Part shown: positions 8,737 through 17,416 of the stretch, piece by piece
How the letters are laid out: each line of letters opens with the position of its first letter
Numbering within the stretch: the stretch's first letter is position 1
Assembly (NCBI GenBank): GCA_052161885.1
Contig: CP197396.1
Location: 3,286,001-3,350,000 of the forward strand
Length of the DNA stretch: 64,000 bases
Direction of reading: 5' to 3'
DNA from: QKTW01 sp052161885
Lineage (GTDB): Bacteria > Bacteroidota > Bacteroidia > Chitinophagales > Chitinophagaceae
Position numbers and translations under genes: made by a program
Notes under the pieces: generated by a model
What the model saw: the letters and a program-made list of their open reading frames with translations, nothing else
The model's database searches: none
What the model was told of the DNA's origin: nothing

Positions 8737-10290
8737 ATGAAAAACCTCGTAATCCTTTTATTGCTTTTTTTTACCTGTGGTCATCTTGGAGCACAGCCTA
8801 ATATCCAGTGGCAAAAGTGTATAGGTGGAAGCTCCACTGAAGATGGTGCTTCCATCCGGCCAACTGCTGACGGAGGGTATATTGTATGTGGGCAAACGAT
8901 GTCAGCCGATGGAGATATGACAGGGAAACATAATGCTGCAGATTGCTGGGTTGCAAAATTGTCCCATACCGGGAGTACGGAATGGGAAAAAACGCTCGGC
9001 GGTAATGGAGAAGAAGGCCCGGGTTATATACAGCAAACGGCAGATGGGGGCTTTATACTCACAACATTTACCATCTCGAATGATGGAGACGTGTCCGGCA
9101 ACCATGGCAGCGAAGATTATTGGGTGGTAAAATTATCGGCTACAGGTAATATAGAATGGCAAAAAACACTTGGTGGCAGTGATATTGAAGAGCCTCATTT
9201 TATTCAGCAAACAGAAGATGGCGGATATTTTGTAGCAGGATATACTGTGTCTGTTGATGATGACGTTACCAACCATCATGGAAGCACTCCGAATGCTGAC
9301 GGATGGGTGGTCAAATTAGATGCTTCTGGTAACATTGTGTGGCAGAAAACCCTGGGCGGATCAGGTGCGGATGGTGTTTTTTCTGCCCGGCAGACTACAG
9401 ATAACGGGTATATTCTATCCGGCTACAGCACGTTTGCCGACGGAGATGTTTCTGTTAATAACGGGAAATCCGACTTCTGGATTGTGAAACTATCAGATAC
9501 AGGTAGTATAGAATGGCAAAAATCTATGGGCGGGAGTGAAGACGACTTTGCACTGTATGCACAGCAAACATTGGATGGCGGATATATTGCTGCAGGCCTC
9601 AGTTATTCGGATAATGGAGATGTTGTCGGGCATCACGGCAATTCAGGCATCAACGATGGGTGGGTCATTAAATTATCCGCATCGGGAACGGTTCAATGGC
9701 AACGGGCTTTAGGGGGCAGTGCCGGGGATGACGTTTTTTCACTTGTGCAGAATGCAGACAGTAGTTATACAATAGCCGGAAGTACGGAATCCGGTGACGG
9801 GGATCTCTCGGGGATCAGCAATACGAACAACAATTTATGGATCGCGGAATTATCCGCCTCCGGAACAACCATTCAATGGCAGAAATGTTTTGGAGGAAGC
9901 GGAAGTGATGTGGCAGAATCAATTAGTCTGACCCCTGATAAATATTATATTATTTCCGGCCAGACCACATCCAATGATGGAGATGTAAGCGGCAATCACG
10001 GAGGATATGATGCCTGGATCGTGAAGCTGGGCGGTCCGTTAGGGGTAAATACAATAAACAATGATAGGGCGTCAATAGGCATTGCTCCCAATCCAACCAC
10101 TGATAAAATCATAATCACTGGTGTGTCAGAAGTAGATATCAAAATATATAACAGCTTTGGGAAAATAGTAAAAGAAGCAAATAATGCCGGCAGTATTTCC
10201 CTTGCATCATTGCCCGACGGGGTCTACTATATCTCTTTGTTCAAATCCGGGCAAAGGATCTACCAGGGAAATATTCTAAAAAATCAATAA
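8737..10290 (+). CDS. Secreted repeat protein with T9SS type A sorting domain
   Basis: The protein has 517 residues. A signal peptide (MKNLVILLLLFF...LGAQ) precedes seven repeats of about 55-60 residues. Each opens IxWQKxLGGS and carries QQTxDGGYIxxG followed by NGDVSGNHGxxDxWxVKL. The periodicity and the Asp/Gly-rich turns suggest a beta-propeller-like or solenoid fold. The C-terminus from about residue 447 (IGIAPNPTTDK, then IYNSFGKIV) is a T9SS sorting domain. Function is unknown. It sits alone between two tRNA-3'-end-like fragments. Confidence 0.8.
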   Translation: MKNLVILLLLFFTCGHLGAQPNIQWQKCIGGSSTEDGASIRPTADGGYIVCGQTMSADGDMTGKHNAADCWVAKLSHTGSTEWEKTLGGNGEEGPGYIQQTADGGFILTTFTISNDGDVSGNHGSEDYWVVKLSATGNIEWQKTLGGSDIEEPHFIQQTEDGGYFVAGYTVSVDDDVTNHHGSTPNADGWVVKLDASGNIVWQKTLGGSGADGVFSARQTTDNGYILSGYSTFADGDVSVNNGKSDFWIVKLSDTGSIEWQKSMGGSEDDFALYAQQTLDGGYIAAGLSYSDNGDVVGHHGNSGINDGWVIKLSASGTVQWQRALGGSAGDDVFSLVQNADSSYTIAGSTESGDGDLSGISNTNNNLWIAELSASGTTIQWQKCFGGSGSDVAESISLTPDKYYIISGQTTSNDGDVSGNHGGYDAWIVKLGGPLGVNTINNDRASIGIAPNPTTDKIIITGVSEVDIKIYNSFGKIVKEANNAGSISLASLPDGVYYISLFKSGQRIYQGNILKNQ

Positions 10291-10390
10291 CTACAAGCGG
10301 GTAAATTACTTCAAATTAATAATAATAACTACTCAGGATTTAACCCTTATATTTGGGCCTGTTGAAGGAAAATATGCATAGAGACTTCTC

Positions 10391-10420
10391 CTGAAGAGCC
10401 AAGCTGGAATCGAACCACAA
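10391..10420 (-). other. tRNA 3'-end-like fragment
   Basis: The minus strand reads GTGGTTCGATTCC followed by a plausible acceptor half and trailer. GGTTCGATTCC is a canonical T-loop, but only part of the T stem pairs and no 5' half is present. It sits between the secreted repeat protein and the intact tRNA-Leu. Confidence 0.4.
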
Positions 10421-10472
10421 AAATCAATACTGGAGCGGATATAACATTTTTCTAAGAATAGCATAAAATAAC

Positions 10473-10497
10473 AAAACCCGCTCACAGAGCGGGTTTT
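10473..10497. terminator. Terminator of tRNA-Leu
   Basis: AAAACCCGCTC and GAGCGGGTTTT form an 11-bp perfect stem with a 3-nt loop, directly downstream of tRNA-Leu on the minus strand. It may also stop the opposing gene. Confidence 0.85.
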
Positions 10498-10504
10498 AAG
10501 TTCT

Positions 10505-10591
10505 TGGTGCCCAGGAATGGATTCGAACCATCACATCCTTGCGGACGCTGCGACCTGAACACAGTGCGTCTACCAATTTCGCCACCTGGGC
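10505..10591 (-). tRNA. tRNA-Leu (anticodon CAG)
   Basis: This is a class II tRNA with acceptor GCCCAGG/CCTGGGC. The anticodon stem is CTGTG/CGCAG around loop TTCAGGT (anticodon CAG). It has a long variable arm, and the T arm contains GGTTCGAATCC. The CCA end is encoded (10505-10507). Confidence 0.95.
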
Positions 10592-10615
10592 ATGTTTTTT
10601 AAGAACTTTGGGCTG

Positions 10616-10646
10616 CAAAGATAGCGGTGTTTTTTAAATAAACAAA
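10616..10646 (-). promoter_or_regulatory. Promoter of tRNA-Leu
   Basis: On the minus strand TTTG (10643-10646) and TATCTTTG (10616-10623) are 19 bases apart. The -7 octamer is identical to the one before tRNA-Pro. Confidence 0.75.
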
Positions 10647-10662
10647 TCCGGCCTGCATTTTT

Positions 10663-11658
10663 TTATAACACCATCAGGTTGCACCCCCGAAGCGCTGCAT
10701 GATCCACCCTGCCCAATACTTCAAAACTCCCGTCAGCAGACAGTTTAGCTACGTCTTCAGCCGCAATGAATGCGCAGGAATACACATTGGCAAGGTCTAT
10801 TATATTGAGGCAACCGGTGCCGGACATATTTACATCAAGCGGATCATTAATATCTCTCACCATCACCTTCATGGTAGACGTTGTATGAAAAATGCCACGC
10901 TCCGCAGCATACGCCTGGGACAGCAGCTCTGTCATTCCGTATTCTGAGTGTACCTGTTGTATGCCCCATTGCGCTTTGAGAAAAGTATGCACCTGTTCCC
11001 GTGTCCATTCCGCACGACGGCCCTTCATTCCACCGGTTTCCATAACTACAGTGTGCTGCAAAGACATAGGATACGTCGCAGCAAAATCCAGCAGGGCAAA
11101 TGTCACACCCAGCAGCAATACTTTCTGCCCTTGCTTTTCCAGCCGCTGTAATACACCGGCCAGTTTTTCCCATTCATCCAGGTAAAAACCACAGTCCGGA
11201 TGCCCGCTTTTCTCCATCAGTACTTTTGCCATATGTACCAGCGAAGCGTTTCCGCGCTCCAGGTAAGAGGGCAGAAGCGCCAATATCGCATAATCCTCCG
11301 GTGCACCATAAAACTGGTTAAAGCCATGCATCAATGCATCCTCATAAATAGTTGCGTCATGTATAAAATGACGGCTGGGAATATCGCCGGTGGTACCGCT
11401 GCTTTCGAAAACAAGCGCCGGTTCCTGCCAGTTACCGGACTGCACTTTATATGTTTTAAAAAAAGAAATAGGTAAAAAGGGTATATCCTGCAATTTATTT
11501 ACCTGCTCCGGCAAAATATGAAGGGCGTCTGTAAACTCCCGGTACAGTTGGTTAGTCTCATACTGGAAGCGGAACAAGGCCAACGCAATTTCATCAAAGT
11601 TTTCTGCGTTAATACACTGTATATATCCCGGTGCAGCCGGGTCAAAACTGTAGGTCAT
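10663..11658 (-). CDS. LuxE-like acyl-activating enzyme (acyl-protein synthetase family)
   Basis: This 331-residue member of the adenylate-forming superfamily resembles LuxE/PaaK-type acyl-protein synthetases, which activate fatty acids with ATP. The phosphate-binding motif VFESSGTTGDIPSRH lies near residue 85. A second conserved strip, VVMETGGMKGRRAEWTR, is followed by HSEYGMTELLSQAY, which matches the A5-type YGMTE motif. The C-terminus has GRVDHAALRGCNL. It lacks the large C-terminal cap of acyl-CoA ligases, as LuxE does. No luciferase or acyl-reductase genes are nearby, so the acceptor is unknown. Confidence 0.8.
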   Translation of the reverse strand: MTYSFDPAAPGYIQCINAENFDEIALALFRFQYETNQLYREFTDALHILPEQVNKLQDIPFLPISFFKTYKVQSGNWQEPALVFESSGTTGDIPSRHFIHDATIYEDALMHGFNQFYGAPEDYAILALLPSYLERGNASLVHMAKVLMEKSGHPDCGFYLDEWEKLAGVLQRLEKQGQKVLLLGVTFALLDFAATYPMSLQHTVVMETGGMKGRRAEWTREQVHTFLKAQWGIQQVHSEYGMTELLSQAYAAERGIFHTTSTMKVMVRDINDPLDVNMSGTGCLNIIDLANVYSCAFIAAEDVAKLSADGSFEVLGRVDHAALRGCNLMVL

Positions 11659-11665
11659 TTTTAGT

Positions 11666-11673
11666 TAACTTTG
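11666..11673 (+). promoter_or_regulatory. -7 promoter element directly before a start codon
   Basis: TAACTTTG matches the Bacteroidota -7 octamer and ends six bases before the ATG at 11679, so transcription would start at or next to the start codon. No clear TTTG is seen at -33. Confidence 0.4.
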
Positions 11674-11678
11674 AGCAT

Positions 11679-12152
11679 ATGAAATACCTCCTGGTATCAT
11701 TTATCGTGATCTTTTGCCTCTTTACTGCTTGCCAGAAGAAAGGCTCTCCTTTCAGCATTATACCGTTCATAACATATGAAGGGATGAGATCAGACTCGGT
11801 AAAAGCAGGCTCCAGCAAAGATAGCGTAACAATCACATTTCATTTTACAGATGGAGATGCCGACCTGGGCCATTCCATAAATGATACCAGTAAGGACATA
11901 TATGTAACCGACAGCCGCGATACAACACAGGTGCTGTCGTTTAATTTCCCGTCTATCGACCCCAGCCTGGAAAACCCGGATAAGGGTATTGAGGGAGACT
12001 GTACCTTCTCTATTCCCGCAGCATTCATGCAGGCAAGGGACAGCGTACACCAGGTAACAGGCGATACGCTTCACTACAGCATTTACATAAAAGATATTGC
12101 CGGCCACAACAGCAACCGCATCAACACTCCGGATATATATTTACGGCCATAA
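11679..12152 (+). CDS. Hypothetical lipoprotein
   Basis: The protein has 157 residues from ATG 11679 and starts MKYLLVSFIVIFCLFTAC, a lipoprotein signal peptide with lipobox LFTAC. The open frame extends upstream, but that part overlaps the divergent LuxE-like gene and has no signal. The mature part is Asp/Ser-rich and contains a short beta-rich pattern (SVTITFHFTDGDADLG; HYSIYIKDIAGHNSN) seen in many Bacteroidota lipoproteins of unknown role. Only 20 bases separate it from the divergent LuxE-like gene. Confidence 0.75.
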   Translation: MKYLLVSFIVIFCLFTACQKKGSPFSIIPFITYEGMRSDSVKAGSSKDSVTITFHFTDGDADLGHSINDTSKDIYVTDSRDTTQVLSFNFPSIDPSLENPDKGIEGDCTFSIPAAFMQARDSVHQVTGDTLHYSIYIKDIAGHNSNRINTPDIYLRP

Positions 12153-12216
12153 TCAACCTAAACCTGGGTAATAATGGCGACTTGCGTTATTTTAGCGCCT
12201 CAGACTCATTCTTTTC

Positions 12217-13017
12217 ATGAAGCAAAAGCTGGCGGGAATACTGCGTGCACTTGGCCTGATCTATGTAGCAGATCTCGCACGCTATAAATACATTGCACTG
12301 CAGAACAGGTCGCGTAACAATGCTTTTGTACAGCGAAACCCCGGCGTGGCCTTACCGCCCCCTTATATGATCTACGAAACCTTCCGGCTGGATTACGAAC
12401 GCTATTTTGAAAAGGGAAAAGCATCGGCAGAGTGGATCAGGGAGGAAATAAGCCCGTTTATGGAGCTCAAAAACCGGGATATCCTCGACTGGGGCTGCGG
12501 TCCGGGACGGGTGATCAGGCATATGCCCCAGGTGATTAATAATGGCTGCCGCTTTTTCGGCAGCGATTACAACCCTGATTATGTAAAATGGTGCAGCGCA
12601 AATCTTCCCGGCATTTCTTTCAGCAAAAATGAACTGAATCCCCCACTTACATATAACGACGCTTCTTTTGATCTTATCTATGTGATCTCCATATTTACCC
12701 ACTTGTCTGAAGAAAGCCACAGGCAATGGTTTACGGAACTGATGCGTGTAATGAAGCCCGGCGGTATACTGTTTATGACCACACACGGCAATATTACACG
12801 CCGGAATCTTATGCCGGATGAGCTTGCGAAATATGACAGCGGACAGCTTGTAGTCCGTGCCCATGTAAAAGAAGGACATCGTATGTATGCTGCCTACCAG
12901 CCCGAATCATATATGCACCATTTATTTGACGGAAAGGTTGACATACTCAAGCACAAACCCGGAACGCCGCAAAGCTGGGGACTGGAGCAGGACCTGTGGA
13001 TTGTACGTAAAAAATAG
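12217..13017 (+). CDS. Class I SAM-dependent methyltransferase
   Basis: The protein has 266 residues. Motif I of the Rossmann methyltransferases is clear: ILDWGCGPGRVIRH near residue 90. It is followed by FFGSDYNPDYVKW (acidic residue at the end of strand 2), SFDLIYVISIFTHLSE (motif post-II) and MRVMKPGGILFMTTHG. The N-terminal 80 residues form a helical extension. The substrate cannot be read from the sequence; similar proteins often act in glycan or polyketide-like pathways. It ends two bases from the convergent MgtC-like gene. Confidence 0.8.
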   Translation: MKQKLAGILRALGLIYVADLARYKYIALQNRSRNNAFVQRNPGVALPPPYMIYETFRLDYERYFEKGKASAEWIREEISPFMELKNRDILDWGCGPGRVIRHMPQVINNGCRFFGSDYNPDYVKWCSANLPGISFSKNELNPPLTYNDASFDLIYVISIFTHLSEESHRQWFTELMRVMKPGGILFMTTHGNITRRNLMPDELAKYDSGQLVVRAHVKEGHRMYAAYQPESYMHHLFDGKVDILKHKPGTPQSWGLEQDLWIVRKK

Positions 13018-13019
13018 CA

Positions 13020-13652
13020 TCAGAATTCGAAGATCTGGATATGCTCGTCTTTAAGGATGTGCTGTATAAACTTGTGGTGATTTTTTTCATTACCGTATAC
13101 AAGCCAGGAACCTGTTATCCAGATGCCGTTCTTCGATTGCAGACTGCTTTTAGGTGTAAGATGATAATGACGGAATATTTGCTCAAAGCTATGCTGGTCA
13201 TACTCCGGATAGGGATAAACCACTTTGTAATTCCTGGCACGGTTGGCGCGGTCTATATAACGCTCCAGGTAAGGAAACGTTGAATGTACCAATACCACTA
13301 CAGCACAACCCGCCAGTGCAATAAGATAGTATCCGGCACCGATACCTACTCCCAGCGCTGCCGTAACCCATATCGTTGCAGCAGTGGTAATACCATTTAC
13401 CCGGTTATCTCCTTTGAAAATAACGCCGGCACCTACAAAGCCTATGCCCACCACCACATTTGATGCCACACGCGAAACTTCCGTCGGCGATGCGATGAAC
13501 CGCGATAAAATGGTAAATAAAGTAGCACCGAGGCATATCATGATCAGTGTGCGGAAGCCGGCAGATTTACTGCGGTATTCCCGTTCTACACCAATGGCGC
13601 CGCCGATAAGTATGGCGAGAAAAAGCTTCGCTAATATTCCGGTGAATTCCAT
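13020..13652 (-). CDS. MgtC/SapB family membrane protein
   Basis: The protein has 210 residues. The N-terminal 140 residues form the MgtC/SapB membrane domain: LAILIGGAIGVEREYRSKSAGFRT with the conserved Arg/Glu cluster, then GATLFTILS and VGIGFVGAGVIFKG, and TTAATIWVTAALGVGIGAG. The C-terminal 70 residues form a small cytoplasmic domain, ACT-like in length. Family members are linked to magnesium limitation and acid stress, but the transport role is debated. DUF2252 lies 16 bases upstream on the same strand. Confidence 0.88.
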   Translation of the reverse strand: MEFTGILAKLFLAILIGGAIGVEREYRSKSAGFRTLIMICLGATLFTILSRFIASPTEVSRVASNVVVGIGFVGAGVIFKGDNRVNGITTAATIWVTAALGVGIGAGYYLIALAGCAVVVLVHSTFPYLERYIDRANRARNYKVVYPYPEYDQHSFEQIFRHYHLTPKSSLQSKNGIWITGSWLVYGNEKNHHKFIQHILKDEHIQIFEF

Positions 13653-13668
13653 AAAACAAAGCTAAAAA

Positions 13669-14859
13669 TTAACTGAAAAATCCCGCATTATATGCTTCCA
13701 CATAATCGTGGTAATATGCAATTGTCGTTTTGCTGTATGCCGTGGCCAGTGCCAGTATTTCTTTTTTCAGGTGCTCGTCATGGGCTGCCTCTATCAAGTC
13801 ATCCGCAATACAGGAACCTTTGCGGCCTGTAGCACGCAGGTGTGCAGATGCTGCCAGTACACCCATACTGCACAACAGCAGGTCCATAGACTCATGATCA
13901 TTTGCCAGCGCGAGATAGTTTATTTTATCATCGGTTGGCTGCAGCATTTTAAGCATAAAGGGCTTTCCTTCATATTGCAGGGTAGTAAGCAGAGCTGGTG
14001 CGGTGTTCTGCATCATTTTCTGCGCCCATACAATACGCGCTGCCTCATCATCCCATTCCGGCTGTTTCTCTTTGATCCATTTTCCGGCAGAAGCCGGCAT
14101 GCACTCTTTCATATCTATCAGTACGGGCTTGCGTATTTCATTTGCAGCCAGCAATACGTACCGTTCCTGGCCCAGGCTACCGGTTCCGGCAATACGGCAG
14201 GAAGCATCTGTAATATGATAATGGTACCGGATATCTTTTGTTTTACTGATCCATTTCTGCAACGCAGTTATCAGTTTTTGCTTTTCGGGCTCTTCTACCG
14301 GCAACTGCTTTATCCCATCGATCTTCAGCTTCGTATAGTTTTTTACCGTTCTTTCCTTTAGCAGATACCGTGCTTTGCGCAGCGCCACTTTGTCAAGAAA
14401 GGTTTTCAGCAGCCCTTTGGATGTTTCTGCCTCCACATGCCTCGATTTACCTGATTTAAGCGTATTGAAATAGGCCGCCAGGAATGCATTGGCCATTTTC
14501 CGTGATACTGCCGCATCCAGTTTCATCTCCCGGCAGGCCAGCAAAATACTGGTGGTCATGCGCGCAACATCCCATGTAAAAGGTGCCAGTACCGCTTCGT
14601 CAAAATCGTTGACATCAAAGTAAACAAGCTTATTGTCGCCTTTATAACTACCGAAATTTTCCAGGTGCAGATCTCCGCAGATCCACGTGGCCGGGTATTT
14701 CCGGAACAAAGGTTCTTTATGCAGATCTTCGTAAAAGAGATGGTTGCTTCCCCTGAAAAAACGGAAGCAGTCTGCACTCATGGCGTCATATTTCAGAGAA
14801 ACAAGGGACGGAACCCTGTCTTTATTAAACAGCAAGATGCGCTCGGCGACCGGCTTCAT
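13669..14859 (-). CDS. DUF2252 family protein with kinase-like catalytic motifs
   Basis: The 396-residue protein belongs to the DUF2252 family of unknown function. The N-terminal half carries MSADCFRFFRGS. It then has CGDLHLENFG at 62-70 and FDVNDFDE at 81-88, which look like the catalytic loop and metal-binding DFD of aminoglycoside-phosphotransferase/HipA-like kinases. Further on are RIAGTGSLGQERYVLL and a strip VLIDMKECMPAS that could hold the nucleotide-binding Lys. The order of these motifs is unusual (catalytic loop before the Gly-rich strip). No signal peptide. It lies 16 bases before an MgtC-like gene. Confidence 0.8.
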   Translation of the reverse strand: MKPVAERILLFNKDRVPSLVSLKYDAMSADCFRFFRGSNHLFYEDLHKEPLFRKYPATWICGDLHLENFGSYKGDNKLVYFDVNDFDEAVLAPFTWDVARMTTSILLACREMKLDAAVSRKMANAFLAAYFNTLKSGKSRHVEAETSKGLLKTFLDKVALRKARYLLKERTVKNYTKLKIDGIKQLPVEEPEKQKLITALQKWISKTKDIRYHYHITDASCRIAGTGSLGQERYVLLAANEIRKPVLIDMKECMPASAGKWIKEKQPEWDDEAARIVWAQKMMQNTAPALLTTLQYEGKPFMLKMLQPTDDKINYLALANDHESMDLLLCSMGVLAASAHLRATGRKGSCIADDLIEAAHDEHLKKEILALATAYSKTTIAYYHDYVEAYNAGFFS

Positions 14860-14904
14860 ATTTCGTGGGAGGTTAATGCTATGAATTTAAACCAAAAACC
14901 GTGC

Positions 14905-15657
14905 TTAAAATGGTTTTAGCTTGCCTTTGACCAGTTTTATTTTAAAATCTTCCAGGCTGTCTGTGCCGCGTATATCTATGCGGCGTATTTCAAAACGGTC
15001 GCGGACAGGAATCTCGGATACCCGGTTGCCGATACGGAAAGCAGCTTCAATCCCGTTCTCCGACATCCATTTTTTCAACCCGTCAAATTCTTTCTTGTCT
15101 TTTGGCCGCGCGCCATAAGGATATGCGAGCACCTTACGATAGCCTAGCCCTGTATCTTCAAATGCCTTTACCGATTGCTCCATCAGTTTACGGATATCCT
15201 CCGGACTCGTATTGCTGAAATTTTCGTGATGATAACCATGCAGACCCAGCTGTATATAACGTGGGTCCATGCTGCGGAGATTTGCCACAGAAAGCTTACG
15301 GTTCAGCAGATCGCCGCTTTCATCTTTTGCCGTTCCGTCAAGCGTGTCTGTAATGATAAAAATAGTGGCGCACCAGCCAAACTCCTGCAGCAGCGGATAC
15401 AGGTAGGTCAGGTTGTTGTGATACCCATCATCGAAAGTCAGCAGCAGGGATTTGGGCGGCCTGGGCTTTTCGCCGCGGGCTATTGCCAGGAAATCTTCCA
15501 GCGAAAGGGGGCTGTAACCTTCTTCACGCAGATAGCTCCATTGTTCACGCAGTTTTTCAGGCGTAAGTGTAAGTCCGTCGTTCAAACCGGGCCAAACGCG
15601 GTGATACATAAGTACAGGAATTCCTTTTACAGAAGGCAGCAGCCAGTGAAAACGCAT
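14905..15657 (-). CDS. Polysaccharide deacetylase family protein (NodB homology)
   Basis: The protein has 250 residues. NodB motifs are VLMYHRVWPG, SLLLTFDDGYHNN (motif 1, metal Asp), LGLHGYHHENFS (motif 2, metal His pair) and VLAYPYGARP (motif 3). The substrate is probably an N-acetylated surface sugar. There is no clear signal peptide, so it may act at the cytoplasmic face. It is divergent from a glycosyltransferase gene (150 bases between the starts), which suggests a shared role in cell-surface glycan synthesis. Confidence 0.85.
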   Translation of the reverse strand: MRFHWLLPSVKGIPVLMYHRVWPGLNDGLTLTPEKLREQWSYLREEGYSPLSLEDFLAIARGEKPRPPKSLLLTFDDGYHNNLTYLYPLLQEFGWCATIFIITDTLDGTAKDESGDLLNRKLSVANLRSMDPRYIQLGLHGYHHENFSNTSPEDIRKLMEQSVKAFEDTGLGYRKVLAYPYGARPKDKKEFDGLKKWMSENGIEAAFRIGNRVSEIPVRDRFEIRRIDIRGTDSLEDFKIKLVKGKLKPF

Positions 15658-15806
15658 CAGATCCAGCTTTTACCGGCAAAGATGATAAGATTTATCGTGC
15701 CGGGAAGCAAATACACACAACATTTTTAGCAGATACATGCTTAACTATGTTATTTTTGCAACCCATCTACCAGCAATAACCCCGTCAATAGCTACAAAGT
15801 GTAACA

Positions 15807-16583
15807 ATGATACAGATCAGTGCCATAATCATTACATATAATGAAGAACGCAACATAGCCCGCTGCATAGAATCGCTGCAGGGTGTGGCTGATGAGATTA
15901 TTGTGGTAGACAGCTATTCGAAAGATAATACAGTGGCGATTGCGCAAAAAGAAGGTGCCCGTGTAGTACAGCATCCTTTTAATGGCTATGGAGAACAAAA
16001 AAGTTTTGCCAACAGCCAGGCCAGCTACAACTGGGTACTGAACCTCGATGCTGATGAAGCACTCTCTCCGGAGCTGAAAAAAAGCATACTGGATATAAAA
16101 GAGCAGCCCGACGCAGATGCCTACGATCTTAACATTCTTACCTATTACTGTGGCAAATGGATACGTCATTGCGGCTGGTACCCGAATCCTAAACTGCGCT
16201 TCTGGGATAAGACCAAAGGCTACATGAAAGAAGATAAAGTGCACGAAGGCTGGCACCTGGATAATCCGGAAGGGAAGATCCGGTTGTTACCGGGAGATGT
16301 GCTGCACTACAGTTACTACACCATTTCGGACCACCTGAAAAAAATAGAGCAGTATTCGGAGATCGGTGCCCGGTTTGATGTAGAGCGGGGTAAGAAATGC
16401 AGTTTTCTCAAGCTGGTTTTTGCACCTAAATGGGAATTTCTCGCACTCTTCCTGTTGCGTGGCGGTGTGCTGGACGGTTATTACGGCTATCTGCTGTGCA
16501 GAAATTCTGCCTATGCTTCTTTTGTAAAATATCAGAAAATACGCCAGTATACGGAACTGAAAAAGCAAGGCATCGGTTTCTAG
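15807..16583 (+). CDS. Glycosyltransferase family 2 (WaaE/KdtX-like)
   Basis: The protein has 258 residues. The GT-A fold starts at ISAIIITYNEERNIARCIES. It has VVDSYSKDNTV, the nucleotide-sugar DxD region WVLNLDADEALSPEL, and then PNPKLRFWDKTKGYMKEDKVHEGW, which is typical of the LPS core heptose-modifying WaaE branch. A hydrophobic C-terminal part could dock to the membrane. A TATTTTTG -7 element lies at 15751-15758. The gene ends in the CTAG shared with the convergent CHAD gene. Confidence 0.88.
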   Translation: MIQISAIIITYNEERNIARCIESLQGVADEIIVVDSYSKDNTVAIAQKEGARVVQHPFNGYGEQKSFANSQASYNWVLNLDADEALSPELKKSILDIKEQPDADAYDLNILTYYCGKWIRHCGWYPNPKLRFWDKTKGYMKEDKVHEGWHLDNPEGKIRLLPGDVLHYSYYTISDHLKKIEQYSEIGARFDVERGKKCSFLKLVFAPKWEFLALFLLRGGVLDGYYGYLLCRNSAYASFVKYQKIRQYTELKKQGIGF

Positions 16584-17371
16584 CTCTCTGCCGGAAAAGA
16601 CTTTATCAGCGTCGTTACCAGTGCTTCTTTCTTTTCCAGCTTTTCCTCCAGCAGATGTAGCTGCATTTTTAATATCGCATTCCTGTCACGGATTATATAC
16701 ACTTCGTTTTCGTAACGAGTCAGCCAATCAAGCGCATTGCGCAGATCGTTGTAAGCACCTATCCTATCGGTAAGCTCATGCAGTTTGTCAAGGTCGTAAT
16801 GAAGTATGGATTCGTAGCCTTTTTCCCATTCGTCTTTACATAAAGCAGCAACGTATTGCAGGTCTTTCAACATCTTCCGGATATCATGCAGTGTTTCGTC
16901 TGAAAACTTACCTGCAGCAATAATTTTTTTTATCGCGTCAATGCGGATCCTGAAAAATGTCTCAAGCGTGTTTGTATGTACGGAAGGATAATCAATGTCC
17001 GAAAATTTTTCTTCGAGTTGATCAGTTACTTTATCATCATCCTGCTTTTCCCATCTGAGACAGAATTCCTCCAGCTGTTCCGTCAGCCATTGCTCCAGTT
17101 CCTGTATCTCCGCAACTTTTATTTTATCCAGCATCAGCTGTGCATCCCTGATTTCCCCGCTTACTGCATACAGTGCTTTGAACTTAGCCGTAAGGTTATA
17201 GTGTTTGTTATGGTCCAGAGAAACCAGGCGCAGCAGTGCGCGCAGCTTTTTGGTATGCAAACGAAAGTCGTGTATGGTTTCCTTATCCGGATCATCAGTG
17301 ATATCTCCGCCAAGCTCCTGCAGTTTCGTTATATGCCGGCCAACAATATATGCAATCGTTTTACTGTCCAT
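16580..17371 (-). CDS. CHAD domain protein
   Basis: The protein has 263 residues and is entirely alpha-helical with many charged residues. IHDFRLHTKKLRALLRLV near residue 30 and LHDIRKMLKDLQYVAALC near residue 165 are the paired His/Arg/Lys-rich motifs of the CHAD fold, which binds inorganic polyphosphate. C-terminal 60 residues look like a coiled coil (LEEKLEKKEAL). Polyphosphate kinase is not in the window. The stop codon overlaps that of the opposing glycosyltransferase. Confidence 0.85.
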   Translation of the reverse strand: MDSKTIAYIVGRHITKLQELGGDITDDPDKETIHDFRLHTKKLRALLRLVSLDHNKHYNLTAKFKALYAVSGEIRDAQLMLDKIKVAEIQELEQWLTEQLEEFCLRWEKQDDDKVTDQLEEKFSDIDYPSVHTNTLETFFRIRIDAIKKIIAAGKFSDETLHDIRKMLKDLQYVAALCKDEWEKGYESILHYDLDKLHELTDRIGAYNDLRNALDWLTRYENEVYIIRDRNAILKMQLHLLEEKLEKKEALVTTLIKSFPAES

Positions 17372-17416
17372 ACGAATAATCTTAAAGTTACGGTATTAAC
17401 AAGATAATGCCAGTTG

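Noticed and set aside
8737..10290. CRISPR-like or tandem DNA repeat array
   Set aside because: The repetition is at protein level with 55-60 residue units and diverged DNA; there are no identical short repeats with spacers.
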